From: a bacterium
GTDB taxonomy: Bacteria; Patescibacteriota; Minisyncoccia; Phycocordibacterales; Phycocordibacteraceae
DNA: 52,862 nt
Reading direction: 5' to 3'
Assembly (NCBI GenBank): GCA_023269085.1
Contig: JAHFML010000003.1
Coordinates: 1 to 52,862 of the forward strand
A program made the translations under genes and the position numbers. Below the pieces are notes generated by a model. The model had not been told where the DNA came from. It saw nothing but the letters and a program-made list of their open reading frames with translations, and ran no database searches. Below, in pieces: positions 22,966 through 32,438 of this stretch (positions are counted from its first letter, which is position 1; every line of letters starts with the position of its first letter).

Positions 22966-25335
22966 ATGAAAAAATTCCTTACCATAAGCATCTTCTCGCT
23001 TCTCGTCGCGCTCACCGCGCCGCATGCGGCGTTTGCCGACACAACTTCTTGTTTATTTGATACAGACTGCGGGGCTGGCGGTAAATGCGACACGAGTACG
23101 GGCTATTGTGCCACAGGGTCAACAGCTGGAGATACAATCGGTGCGTCGTGTAGTGACATGAACGGCAATAATGGGACGATGACATCGACCGGCTGTGTCG
23201 CGAACACTAAGGATCCGAGCTATGTAGCTTCGCCGGGCGCGAGCGCGGCCGCCGCGAAGATGCCGGGCGACCCTGTTAAACCAGACCCGAACGAGGGCTA
23301 CAACTCGGCCATGCAATACATCATGATGCTCTTCGCGTGGATCCTCGCTATCGCGGCGATCACGCTCGACTACACGGTCTACTATACCGTCATCGTCATG
23401 GGCGACTATGTGAGCAAGCTCTCAGCGGTCGGCACCACCTGGCGCATCCTCCGCGACATCAGCAATATCGCGCTCATATTCGGCTTCCTCGCGGTGGGCA
23501 TCACGACCATCCTCAAGGTCGACTGGTATGGCGGCGGCAAGAAGATGCTCCCGATGCTCTTCCTCGCGGCCATCTTTCTCAATTTCTCGCTCTTCTTCGC
23601 CGAGGCGGTCATCGATGTCGGCAATCTCTTCGCGACGCAATTCTATACGCAGATCAACGGCGGCGTTATACCCTCCGCAGCGAGTCTCGCTTCGACCAAC
23701 ACCGCCAACGAAGTTATTTCGAATAAAATAATGTCCCAGCTCGGGCTCCAGACGCTCTATGGCGATACGCGGAAGGAGAAGAGCGAACTCTTCAACGGGA
23801 CGTATCCCTCGCTCGTCGGCTTCATGGGCATCCTGCTCTTCATCGTCACTGCCTTCGTGATGTTCTCGCTCTCCTTCATCCTCATCGGTCGCTTCATCAC
23901 GCTCATATTCCTCATCATCTTGGCGCCAATCGGCTTCGCTGGCCTCGCGGTGCCGATGTTGCGAGATAGGGCGAGCCAGTGGTGGCATGCACTCTTCGCG
24001 CAGACGATCACCGCGCCTATCCTGCTCCTCATGCTCTATGTCGCGCTCGCGGTTATCACCGACGTGAACTTCATGACCGGCTTCGGTACGAATTCGGCGA
24101 ACACGATCGGCGCGTGGACGAGCCTTGCCGGCACCGTCCCCAAGGTAACGCACTTCGCGGGCGTGATGCTGCCCTTCTTGGTCGCGATGGGGCTCCTCAT
24201 GGCGATTACCATGCAAGCCAAGAACATGGGCGCGGTTGGCGCCGCCCTCGCGACCAAGACCGCCGGTAAGCTCACCTTCGGCGCAACGGCGTGGGGGATG
24301 CAGAAGACGGTTGGCTTCGGATCGCACTATGCCGCGCGGGCTATACGCACGAGCGGTATCGGTGGCACGAGGACAGGGCGGGTCTTGGCGAACACCTTTG
24401 ATAAGGGGGCGAAGGCGAGTTTCGACATTCGCGCGACCAAGGCGCTCAGTGGCTTGCCAGGTGGCGGGATCAATGCGGGCGAAGCGTCGAAGGGCGGCTA
24501 CGATGGTGCGCGTGAGGCAAATATCAAGAAGCACGAAGCATACGCAACATCGATCGACGAAGCATACAAGGAGCGCGGCCCGAAGGCGTGGAATGACCGT
24601 TTTAATAAGGATGTGAAAGATGAAAAGAAGAAGTTAGAAGAAGCAAAAGAGGCGCAAAGAAAAGCAGAGACGGCACATAATGAAGCTGTTGCAGCGTATG
24701 ACGAGGAGAAAAAGAAGCATGACGCTAATCATGATGCTCTCGCCGACGAGAAGAAAAAAGCTGAAGATAAAGAAAAACAGCACAAGGACAAGCTTGATCT
24801 TCTTGAAGAAGAAGAAAAGACGCGGATCAAATTCCAAACGAAAAATTCTCCAGAAGAACAGCGCCAGCTCGATACAGCTCGCCAAGAGCACAAGGCGAGT
24901 CAAGAGACTCTTGCTGCGGTGAGCGGAAATCTCGCAAGCGCCGCGAAAAGTCTCGGAGACGCACAAAAAGCAAAAGAAGGCACCGAGAAAGCGAAGAAAA
25001 CGACAGAAGAAGTACTAAAGGTCGTGGCACAAGCCCCAGAGGAGAGAGTAAAGAAAGAAAAGAATGCTAGAAAAGAGGCCTACGCGAGCAACATTGACAC
25101 CGGGTTCCTCGAGAACGCACCGATGTGGGGTGTGAACCTTGGGCTCTATGGCTCTGGTGGCTCGGTCGCGGCAAGAAAGATACTCGCTAGTATGAAAGAA
25201 AAGACCGACGCACAAAAAATTGAGGACATGATGAAGAAGCTCGGAAAAGCTGCAACAGAAGCAGAAACAAAAGCCAAAACAGAGAGCGCGCCAAAAGAAG
25301 AGAAGCCGGCAGAACACGCGCCGACCGTCGCCTGA
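22966..25335 (+). CDS. TrbL/VirB6-like polytopic membrane protein, 789 aa
   Basis: The protein has a cleavable signal (MKKFLTISIFSLLVALTAPH), a Cys-rich outer segment (residues about 27-85), then six or more membrane helices between about 110 and 425 (for example IALIFGFLAVGITTIL, FITLIFLIILAPIGFAGLAV, LPFLVAMGLLMAITM). The membrane block resembles TrbL/VirB6 components of type IV secretion systems. The last 360 residues are charged and coiled-coil forming (EKKKLEEAKEAQRKAETAH) and probably cytoplasmic. That part has A-rich codons unlike the rest. No VirB4-type ATPase lies in the window, so the full machine, if any, is elsewhere. Confidence 0.65.
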   Translation: MKKFLTISIFSLLVALTAPHAAFADTTSCLFDTDCGAGGKCDTSTGYCATGSTAGDTIGASCSDMNGNNGTMTSTGCVANTKDPSYVASPGASAAAAKMPGDPVKPDPNEGYNSAMQYIMMLFAWILAIAAITLDYTVYYTVIVMGDYVSKLSAVGTTWRILRDISNIALIFGFLAVGITTILKVDWYGGGKKMLPMLFLAAIFLNFSLFFAEAVIDVGNLFATQFYTQINGGVIPSAASLASTNTANEVISNKIMSQLGLQTLYGDTRKEKSELFNGTYPSLVGFMGILLFIVTAFVMFSLSFILIGRFITLIFLIILAPIGFAGLAVPMLRDRASQWWHALFAQTITAPILLLMLYVALAVITDVNFMTGFGTNSANTIGAWTSLAGTVPKVTHFAGVMLPFLVAMGLLMAITMQAKNMGAVGAALATKTAGKLTFGATAWGMQKTVGFGSHYAARAIRTSGIGGTRTGRVLANTFDKGAKASFDIRATKALSGLPGGGINAGEASKGGYDGAREANIKKHEAYATSIDEAYKERGPKAWNDRFNKDVKDEKKKLEEAKEAQRKAETAHNEAVAAYDEEKKKHDANHDALADEKKKAEDKEKQHKDKLDLLEEEEKTRIKFQTKNSPEEQRQLDTARQEHKASQETLAAVSGNLASAAKSLGDAQKAKEGTEKAKKTTEEVLKVVAQAPEERVKKEKNARKEAYASNIDTGFLENAPMWGVNLGLYGSGGSVAARKILASMKEKTDAQKIEDMMKKLGKAATEAETKAKTESAPKEEKPAEHAPTVA

Positions 25336-25355
25336 TTAGTACTAGGAAATAAAGT

Positions 25356-25913
25356 ATGGAACCAACTACCCAAAACGAACCGACCCTTGATGAGAGCCTC
25401 GCACAGGTGATGCAGACCTTGCCGCCAGTTATTCGAAAATATCTCGCAGAAGAGAGATACACGCCGATCGCAAGGGAGCTGATGGCGAAGTATCAACTCC
25501 GGCTCGATCAGGGCGGCATCCTTGAGCGCGAGATCATGCTCCTCCTCATGGGCATCGAGACGCCCGACGAATTCATGAAGGCGCTCGGCAACGAGGCGCA
25601 CTTGAGCGCCGATACCGTGAAGCGTGTCACGAACGACGTGAATGAGATGATCTTCATCCCGCTCCGCGCTAAGGAGGAGCGACAGGGCATGATGCCTGCT
25701 CCCGAGCCAGTCGCACCATCCCCGATCGTATCGGCTCCTACACCGCGCCCCACGATAACCATTAGTGGCGCTGAGCCGGCCCCCGCCCCCGAGATGCCTG
25801 CTCCTGAGCCGGAGGGAGTGCCTATGCTCGCTCCTGCCCCCGCACTCGTCATTTCCTATCAGCGCGACCCCTATCGCGAAGCGGTCGAAGACGAGCCGGT
25901 CGACGAGGTGTAG
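25356..25913 (+). CDS. Hypothetical protein with Pro-rich tail, 185 aa
   Basis: The N-terminal 110 residues are helical and acidic (SLAQVMQTLPPVIRKYLAEE, then a second helical bundle ending NEMIFIPLRAKEER). The rest is a Pro, Ala and Glu-rich linker and an acidic end. No signal peptide or membrane segment is seen, so it is probably cytoplasmic. It follows the TrbL/VirB6-like gene after 20 bases and is likely the last gene of that operon, perhaps a cytoplasmic partner of its charged tail. The family is not recognised. Confidence 0.6.
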   Translation: MEPTTQNEPTLDESLAQVMQTLPPVIRKYLAEERYTPIARELMAKYQLRLDQGGILEREIMLLLMGIETPDEFMKALGNEAHLSADTVKRVTNDVNEMIFIPLRAKEERQGMMPAPEPVAPSPIVSAPTPRPTITISGAEPAPAPEMPAPEPEGVPMLAPAPALVISYQRDPYREAVEDEPVDEV

Positions 25914-25925
25914 AGCGCAAAAAAG

Positions 25926-25954
25926 TTGCGTTTATTGCGCCCTTCCTCTATAGT
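25926..25954 (+). promoter_or_regulatory. rpsL-rpsG promoter
   Basis: TTGCGT (25926-25931), a 17-base spacer and TATAGT (25949-25954). Transcription would give a leader of about 46 bases that contains a 16-bp palindrome just before rpsL. Confidence 0.7.
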
Positions 25955-25972
25955 GTCTTTGACCCACTCGCC

Positions 25973-25988
25973 TGCCTGCCGGCAGGCA
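25973..25988. repeat. Palindrome in the rpsL leader
   Basis: TGCCTGCC followed by GGCAGGCA is a perfect 16-bp palindrome 19 bases before the rpsL start. A longer version of the same sequence lies in the rpsS leader at 48917-48936. Confidence 0.85.
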
Positions 25989-26007
25989 CGGGGTCTTCTT
26001 TTACTAC

Positions 26008-26415
26008 ATGTCCACCATCAATCAGCTCACCCGCAAGGGGCGTAAGGCGAAGCCGTCGAAGACGAGCGTGCCTGCGCTCGCGCGCGGCTTCAACGCGCTG
26101 CAGAACCGCCCGACCTTCTACGCATCGCCCTTCAAGCGCGGCGTCTGCACCAAGGTGACGACCAAGACCCCGAGAAAGCCGAACTCCGCTATCCGCAAGA
26201 TCGCTCGCGTCCGCCTTACCAACGGCATGGAGGTCACTGCCTACATCCCGGCCGAAGGGCACAACCTGCAGGAGCACTCGGTCGTCCTCCTGCGCGGCGG
26301 CCGCGTCAAGGATATCGGTGTGCAGTACACTATCGTGCGCGGCAAGCTCGACGCGACGGGCGTCGACAAGCGCCGGAAGAGCCGCTCGCGCTACGGTGCC
26401 AAGAAGCCTAAATAA
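26008..26415 (+). CDS. rpsL: 30S ribosomal protein S12
   Basis: S12 sits at the decoding centre and controls tRNA selection. The 135-aa product shows the expected conserved stretches: [41 protein letters not shown] and the [20 protein letters not shown] region. The lysines that give streptomycin resistance when changed fall in KTPRKPNSA and in the segment corresponding to [10 protein letters not shown]. It leads a two-gene operon with rpsG, nine bases apart. There is no Shine-Dalgarno site; the leader has a palindrome instead. Confidence 0.98.
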   Translation: MSTINQLTRKGRKAKPSKTSVPALARGFNALQNRPTFYASPFKRGVCTKVTTKTPRKPNSAIRKIARVRLTNGMEVTAYIPAEGHNLQEHSVVLLRGGRVKDIGVQYTIVRGKLDATGVDKRRKSRSRYGAKKPK

Positions 26416-26423
26416 TTTTCATC

Positions 26424-26897
26424 ATGCGACGACCACTTAAAAAGCAGCGAACATGGCGACCGGACTTGAAGTACGGCTCGGAGACGCTTACCCGCTTCAT
26501 CAACGCCGTCATGTGGGACGGGAAGAAGGACACGGCCCGTGCGGTCGTCTATGAGGCGCTCGAGAGAATCGAGAAGGACGGTGCCGAGGGTGTGGGCGCG
26601 CTTGAGACCTTCGAGACGGCACTGCGCAATGCGTCGCCTCTCATGGAGGTCCGCTCGCGCCGCATCGGCGGTGCGAACTATCAGGTCCCGCGCGAAGTCC
26701 CGCAGAACCGCCGCTTGGCGCTCTCCTTCCGTTGGATCATCAACGCCGCTCGTAATGGCAAGGGCAAGCCGATGTCCGAGAAGCTCGCCACCGAGCTCCT
26801 CCTCGCCGCCAAGAACGAGGGTGCCGCGATCAAGAAGAAGGACGACATGCACCGCATGGCCGACTCGAACAAGGCCTTTGCCCATTTCGCGTGGTAA
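26424..26897 (+). CDS. rpsG: 30S ribosomal protein S7
   Basis: S7 starts assembly of the 30S head and contacts the E-site tRNA. The 157-aa product has the usual length and the RRIGGANYQVPREVPQNRR and LALSFRWIINAAR motifs. It follows rpsL directly. Its stop codon is part of a perfect hairpin (26895-26916), followed by a second hairpin and a terminator, so fusA is not in this operon, unlike the classical str operon. Confidence 0.98.
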   Translation: MRRPLKKQRTWRPDLKYGSETLTRFINAVMWDGKKDTARAVVYEALERIEKDGAEGVGALETFETALRNASPLMEVRSRRIGGANYQVPREVPQNRRLALSFRWIINAARNGKGKPMSEKLATELLLAAKNEGAAIKKKDDMHRMADSNKAFAHFAW

Positions 26898-26934
26898 CTT
26901 TGCAATAGCAAAGTTATCTCGAGCGAAGTCGAGA
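26895..26934. repeat. Two tandem hairpins after rpsG
   Basis: TAACTTTGC and GCAAAGTTA pair around AATA, with the rpsG stop codon forming the first three bases. TCTCGA and TCGAGA pair around GCGAAG next to it. They could stabilise the 3' end of the mRNA. Confidence 0.7.
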
Positions 26935-26955
26935 GATTGGAGTTTTATGAAATCA

Positions 26956-26981
26956 AAAAGCCGGCGCATGCGCCGGCTTTT
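26956..26981. terminator. rpsL-rpsG terminator
   Basis: AAAAGCCGGCGC and its complement around AT form a symmetrical hairpin with A and T runs, able to act in both directions. On the minus strand it serves the convergent 118-aa gene. Confidence 0.85.
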
Positions 26982-27000
26982 GTTATGGTGGGTGGAAAGG

Positions 27001-27357
27001 TCAAGTAACTTTGGCGTGCATGGCCAGTGCGCACCAGAGAACTTTCCCCAAGAGCCCCTCCTCTTCGAGGGAGTGTTCGTGAAGCTTTCCATCGACGAAT
27101 TCTTTGTCGCCGATAACTTGATAATCCATCGCTATCGGCCGTTTCCCATCTCTTTCAGATATAAGGACAGACAATGCGGCCTTCAATATGGCAATAGCAT
27201 CTTCCAAGCTCTCACGCGACCAATGAGCTGGGTCGGTTGTTTGGACAAAAAGGAAAAGTTGCCGGTCTGCTTCCTGTAGGAGCTGTTCCTTCTTCGGGTA
27301 TCTGCGCTGTAGTTCGCGCAGGGCGTCATAACCAAGATCTGTTCGAGCTCCATGCAT
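27001..27357 (-). CDS. Hypothetical protein, 118 aa
   Basis: The family is not recognised. The product is soluble and helical (TDLGYDALRELQRRYPKKEQ, ESLEDAIAILKAALSVLISE), without signal peptide. The longer frame from 27420 would start upstream of the promoter. GAGGAGT lies four bases before the ATG at 27357 (spacer CACC), which fixes the start and resembles the leader of the lipoprotein gene at 19183. It is transcribed divergently from fusA from promoters that share a palindromic -35 hexamer. Nothing indicates its role. Confidence 0.6.
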   Translation of the reverse strand: MHGARTDLGYDALRELQRRYPKKEQLLQEADRQLFLFVQTTDPAHWSRESLEDAIAILKAALSVLISERDGKRPIAMDYQVIGDKEFVDGKLHEHSLEEEGLLGKVLWCALAMHAKVT

Positions 27358-27391
27358 GGTGACTCCTCGTATAAAGAATGTTTCCGCTCGG

Positions 27392-27442
27392 ATAGTACTC
27401 CTCTGCGCGGAGCTTTGCAATTCTGCTCGATTGGGCTATGCT
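27392..27442. promoter_or_regulatory. Divergent promoters sharing one palindromic -35 box
   Basis: TTGCAA at 27415-27420 reads the same on both strands. Rightwards it is followed by 16 bases and TATGCT (27437-27442) toward fusA. Leftwards it is followed by 17 bases and TACTAT (27397 to 27392) toward the 118-aa gene. Only one polymerase can use the hexamer at a time. Confidence 0.65.
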
Positions 27443-27482
27443 GAAGGGAACGCCTCCTAGGCATGCTAAGCATGACTGGACG

Positions 27483-27502
27483 AGCGTCCGTAACCGGACG
27501 CT
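27483..27502 (+). other. Hairpin in the fusA leader
   Basis: AGCGTCCG pairs with CGGACGCT around TAAC. A T-rich tract follows ten bases later (27514-27525). It lies 33 bases before the fusA start and may be an attenuator or an mRNA-stability element. The distance to the T run is long for a classical terminator. Confidence 0.5.
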
Positions 27503-27535
27503 GTAGTCGGCGCTTTTTATTTTTATCCTTATTTT

Positions 27536-29683
<2,148 letters not shown>

Positions 29684-29696
29684 GAAAAAGAGTAAA

Positions 29697-29733
29697 GCAC
29701 GCGGCCGCCCCAAAGGGGCGGCCGCGTGCTTTC
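29697..29733 (+). terminator. fusA terminator
   Basis: A 15-bp GC-rich stem (GCACGCGGCCGCCCC and complement around AAA) is followed by TTTCT. Confidence 0.85.
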
Positions 29734-29758
29734 TCATCGCCTATCCCCACCCTCCTCC

Positions 29759-29788
29759 TTTACCCCACCCTCGGGGGGGGGGTACGCT
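29759..29788 (+). promoter_or_regulatory. Poly-G spacer promoter, fibre locus 2
   Basis: TTTACC (29759-29764), CCACCCTC, ten G (29773-29782), then TACGCT (29783-29788). The spacer is 18 bases, which is acceptable for sigma70, so this locus may be ON. Confidence 0.65.
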
Positions 29789-29820
29789 ACAGGTATATCC
29801 ACCGCGCATAACCCACACCC

Positions 29821-30546
29821 ATGAAAGAACTAACTCGTTCAACGCTCGTCACCATCGTCGCCTCTTCTCTCACCCTCCTCGCCTTCTACGCGATCAACGC
29901 TTCTGCACAATCAGCCTGGACTCCAGCTCCAGCTAACGCTCCCTCAGGCAACGTGGCAGGCCCCCTCACCACGGGCGCAACCGGTCAGAGCAAAGCCGGC
30001 AATCTCATGCTCAACACCGACGGCACCCTCGCCAACGGCCTCATCGTCGCGAATGGGAATGTGGGGATTGGGACAATAAACCCTGGTAGCAAGCTTGAGG
30101 TTGTTGATGGAACCCTTGAGGTTGTTGATGGAACCATCAGAAGTGATTTCGTTAATAATGCGCGTGGGAATACATTGACTCTTAACGGAGGGAAATCAAA
30201 TTTCCAAGTGTGGCATAATAGTGAGAAGTTTGTTAATTTGCTGAATACATCAGGGGATGGAAATGGTGCTGGATTTAAATTCCTTGATTACGACGGTAGT
30301 AGCGGCGGTGCATTGAACGTCGACACTTTGCCAGCGAGTATGGTCATAACGAATGCTGGTAAAGTCGGCATTGGGACGCCGAATCCAGCGGCTATGCTTG
30401 AGGTGAATGGAGAGTTCCGTCTCGGCGCCAATGCTAAAGCAGGAACGGTCTGTAACCTCGAAGGGAAAGTCTCTTTCGATTACAACTTGCATGCTCCCGT
30501 ATACTGCAACAATATCGGCGTGTGGACCGCTCTAGCCCATAATTAA
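29821..30546 (+). CDS. Secreted fibre-like mosaic protein 2, 241 aa
   Basis: It has the family signal peptide and stalk (residues 1-80: LLAFYAINASAQSAW, GNVAGPLTTGATGQSKAGN, GTLANGLIVANGNVGIGT). A short internal repeat follows (LEVVDGT twice). The middle reads like tail-fibre or S74-peptidase-linked proteins (NTLTLNGGKSNFQVWHN, KVGIGTPNPAAMLEVNGEF), and the end has two Cys (TVCNLEGK, PVYCNNIGVWT). The first 218 bases of its constant region are identical to copy 4, 17 kb away. It is likely exported and surface-exposed, possibly trimeric, with expression set by the poly-G promoter. No known enzyme motif is present. Confidence 0.7.
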   Translation: MKELTRSTLVTIVASSLTLLAFYAINASAQSAWTPAPANAPSGNVAGPLTTGATGQSKAGNLMLNTDGTLANGLIVANGNVGIGTINPGSKLEVVDGTLEVVDGTIRSDFVNNARGNTLTLNGGKSNFQVWHNSEKFVNLLNTSGDGNGAGFKFLDYDGSSGGALNVDTLPASMVITNAGKVGIGTPNPAAMLEVNGEFRLGANAKAGTVCNLEGKVSFDYNLHAPVYCNNIGVWTALAHN

Positions 30547-30651
30547 CTGTTAGTGAAAGCACCCGCACAATCGGTGGTCGTGACGCGGAGCGCGCTGTGC
30601 ATACCTGGTTTGCACAAAACGCCCGGCAAGAGCTCGAAGACGATGAAATAG
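30547..30651. other. Intergenic stretch with no intact gene
   Basis: This stretch lies between fibre gene 2 and the HepT fragment. A piece CTGTGCATAC followed by TGGTTTGCAC (30596-30615, with one extra C) recurs after fibre gene 3 (31651-31671), so both genes share some downstream sequence. Confidence 0.4.
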
Positions 30652-30819
30652 GTTGCTCGTGCTCTCGGTGAGAATGGCGTTGTCGACACAGAGTTTGCCG
30701 AGAAGCGGCTGGTAGAGATGGCGGGATACCGCAATCGTCTGGTCCACTTCTACGATGATATAACCGCGCGCGAGTTGTACCGTATCGTGGTGAATGATAT
30801 CATCGCGAGTAGGAAGTAA
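30652..30819 (+). pseudogene. HepT/DUF86 toxin fragment joined to a copy of the fusA tail
   Basis: The frame reads VARALGENGVVDTEFAEKRL, then EMAGYRNRLVHFYDDITAR and ELYRIV. This contains the RNxLVHxY core (Rx4-6HxY) of HepT toxins of the MNT/HepT type. An in-frame TAG precedes it and the N-terminal half is missing. It runs directly into NDIIASRK and a stop, the last codons of fusA, which arrived with the 415-bp duplication. It is a relic of a toxin-antitoxin locus cut by that event. Confidence 0.65.
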
Positions 30820-30832
30820 GAAAAAGAGTAAA

Positions 30833-30869
30833 GCATGCGGCCGCCCCAAAGGGGCGGCCGCGTGCTTTC
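30833..30869 (+). terminator. Duplicated fusA terminator
   Basis: It is the same hairpin as 29697-29733 with one base changed in the stem (GCATGC instead of GCACGC). It now separates the HepT fragment from fibre gene 3. Confidence 0.8.
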
Positions 30870-30894
30870 TCATCGCCTATCCCCACCCTCCTCC

Positions 30895-30924
30895 TTTACC
30901 TCCCCCTCGGGGGGGGGGTACGCT
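30895..30924 (+). promoter_or_regulatory. Poly-G spacer promoter, fibre locus 3
   Basis: TTTACC (30895-30900), TCCCCCTC, ten G (30909-30918), then TACGCT (30919-30924). The spacer is 18 bases as in locus 2. Confidence 0.65.
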
Positions 30925-30956
30925 ACAGGTATATCCACCGCGCATAACCCACACCC

Positions 30957-31646
30957 ATGAAAGAACTAACTCGTTCAACGCTCGTCACCATCGTCGCCTC
31001 TTCTCTCACCCTCCTCGCCTTCTACGCGATCAACGCACAAGCACAATCAGCCTGGACTCCAGCTCCAGCTAACGCTCCCTCAGGCAACGTGGCAGGCCCC
31101 CTCACCACGGGCGCAACCGGTCAGAGCAAAGCCGGCAACCTTATGCTCAACACCGATGGCACCCTCGCCAACGGTCTCATCGTTGCGAATGGGAATGTGG
31201 GGATTGGGACGCTTACTCCTAACACAACTAAAGGCACTAGCGGCTACCTTGACGCCAAAGACGTCTATCTCCGTGACGCCGGGAAGTGGGCGAGTGAGGT
31301 TGGGGGGGGCGGAAGTAGTGGTGCCGCGAAGGTATGGGCAAATTTTGAAGGCACTAATTGTAGTGGAGCCAACGGATGCATAATACGAGCACAGTATGGT
31401 GTGTCTAAGATTCTAAAGACTGGATCTGGAATCTACAGAGTCTATTTTACTACTCCGATGCCAGACACAAATTATGTAACAATTGGTGTTAACAACGGGC
31501 CAGGATGTCAGTGGTCTATTGGTGGTGTGGCTGCAGATTATTCTAATAAGACAGTGGATTCAGTAACTATTAGGACTCCTAATTATGATGCGTGTACTTT
31601 CAACACTATAGACCGATACGATGTTGAGTTCGTTATATTTAGATAG
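30957..31646 (+). CDS. Secreted fibre-like mosaic protein 3 with tail-fibre-like head, 229 aa
   Basis: The first 85 residues are the family signal peptide and stalk. A linker shared with copy 4 follows (GYLDAKDVYLRDAGKWAS, then a Gly run). The head (WANFEGTNCSGANGCIIRAQ, VSKILKTGSGIYRVYFTTPM, PDTNYVTIGV) matches the pattern of C-terminal domains in phage tail fibres (WVNFxGTG, IRASxNVSSI, GxYxVNFTTxMPxxNY), which bind cell surfaces. The Gly run is coded by eight consecutive G (31302-31309), so slippage there would also switch off the head by frameshift. It is likely an exported adhesin or fibre. Confidence 0.72.
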   Translation: MKELTRSTLVTIVASSLTLLAFYAINAQAQSAWTPAPANAPSGNVAGPLTTGATGQSKAGNLMLNTDGTLANGLIVANGNVGIGTLTPNTTKGTSGYLDAKDVYLRDAGKWASEVGGGGSSGAAKVWANFEGTNCSGANGCIIRAQYGVSKILKTGSGIYRVYFTTPMPDTNYVTIGVNNGPGCQWSIGGVAADYSNKTVDSVTIRTPNYDACTFNTIDRYDVEFVIFR

Positions 31647-31676
31647 TCGCACTGTGCATACATGGTTTGCACCAGG

Positions 31677-32402
31677 TCATTTCTCCGGCTTCTCGTTGTA
31701 GCTTACTATGCGCCAGCCGCGGGTGGGGGAGAAGATGCGCCACGGATTGAATTCGCAGGTGGTGACGCCCGCGTTGTCTGAATAGTTGAAGAAGGAGAGC
31801 TTCACGAAGTCACCGGCGTGCAGGCGCTCGCGGTAGAGCATATAGGCTACGCACGCCTTGAGAAAAATGTGATGCGTCACGATGACGGTCCCGTTCTCGC
31901 CCTGAGCCGCGAGAAGGTCGACGCACTTCCGGGCGCGACTCTTCAATTCGTCGAAACTTTCTTCATCGGAGATACGGAAGTCGTCGGCGTGATATGCGAG
32001 ATCGATCTGACTCAAGATAGTGGTGACCTTCGGATCGCGAGAGCTCTTCCCGACGACGTCGGTCGGGTTGCGGCGCTCTACGAGCAGGTCTGAATATGAG
32101 ATCGGAGCATTGAGGTGAGTGCGCAAAATCTCTGATGTTTCCTTCGCACGCGGATAAGTGCTTGAGAGGATCATGTTGACCCTGAATGGGTGGAGGTAGC
32201 GTCCGACCTCTTCGGCTTGCGCGCGCCCCTTCTCTGAGAGCGCGCCTTCAGCTCCCTGGCGAATATGCTCGGCGTTCAGAAGCGTCTCGCCGTGCCGGAC
32301 GAAGTAGAATCGCCGCGGCCGCATGAGGAGGAGGATGAGAGCGACGATAAGGGGTATGCCAATAAATAATTCTCCAGTGATGAGCGAATCGGGCGAGTAC
32401 AT
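31677..32402 (-). CDS. Membrane-anchored histidine phosphatase family protein
   Basis: An N-terminal membrane helix (residues about 8-27, ELFIGIPLIVALILLL) precedes a phosphoglycerate-mutase-like domain. The catalytic motif VRHGET (phospho-accepting His), a second Arg in SSTYPRAKET, and a later His in VIVTHHIFLK are all present, so it should be active. The substrate is unknown; a phosphosugar or phosphoprotein at the membrane is possible. The gene is divergent from the MacA-like gene, with symmetric overlapping -10 regions. TATACT ends nine bases before the ATG. Confidence 0.85.
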   Translation of the reverse strand: MYSPDSLITGELFIGIPLIVALILLLMRPRRFYFVRHGETLLNAEHIRQGAEGALSEKGRAQAEEVGRYLHPFRVNMILSSTYPRAKETSEILRTHLNAPISYSDLLVERRNPTDVVGKSSRDPKVTTILSQIDLAYHADDFRISDEESFDELKSRARKCVDLLAAQGENGTVIVTHHIFLKACVAYMLYRERLHAGDFVKLSFFNYSDNAGVTTCEFNPWRIFSPTRGWRIVSYNEKPEK

Positions 32403-32411
32403 GATGCTCCT

Positions 32412-32432
32412 AGTATACTCGAGTGGTATACT
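32412..32432. promoter_or_regulatory. Symmetric divergent -10 boxes
   Basis: AGTATAC (32412-32418) and GTATACT (32426-32432) are perfect inverted arms around TCGAGTG. They supply TATACT on each strand, nine bases before the phosphatase start and six bases before the MacA-like start. Confidence 0.65.
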
Positions 32433-32438
32433 GCGTGC

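Larger units (their letters stand above)
30796..31210 (+). repeat. 415-bp direct repeat, copy B
   Basis: This is the second copy of 29660-30074, covering the fusA tail remnant, terminator, poly-G promoter and constant 5' part of fibre gene 3. Differences include two third-position changes in the fusA tail, one base in the terminator stem and a few before the G run. Confidence 0.9.

Noticed and set aside
27443-27535. Riboswitch or translation-factor attenuator in the fusA leader
   Set aside because: There is one short hairpin, but I see no known riboswitch core or leader peptide; it is recorded only as a hairpin.
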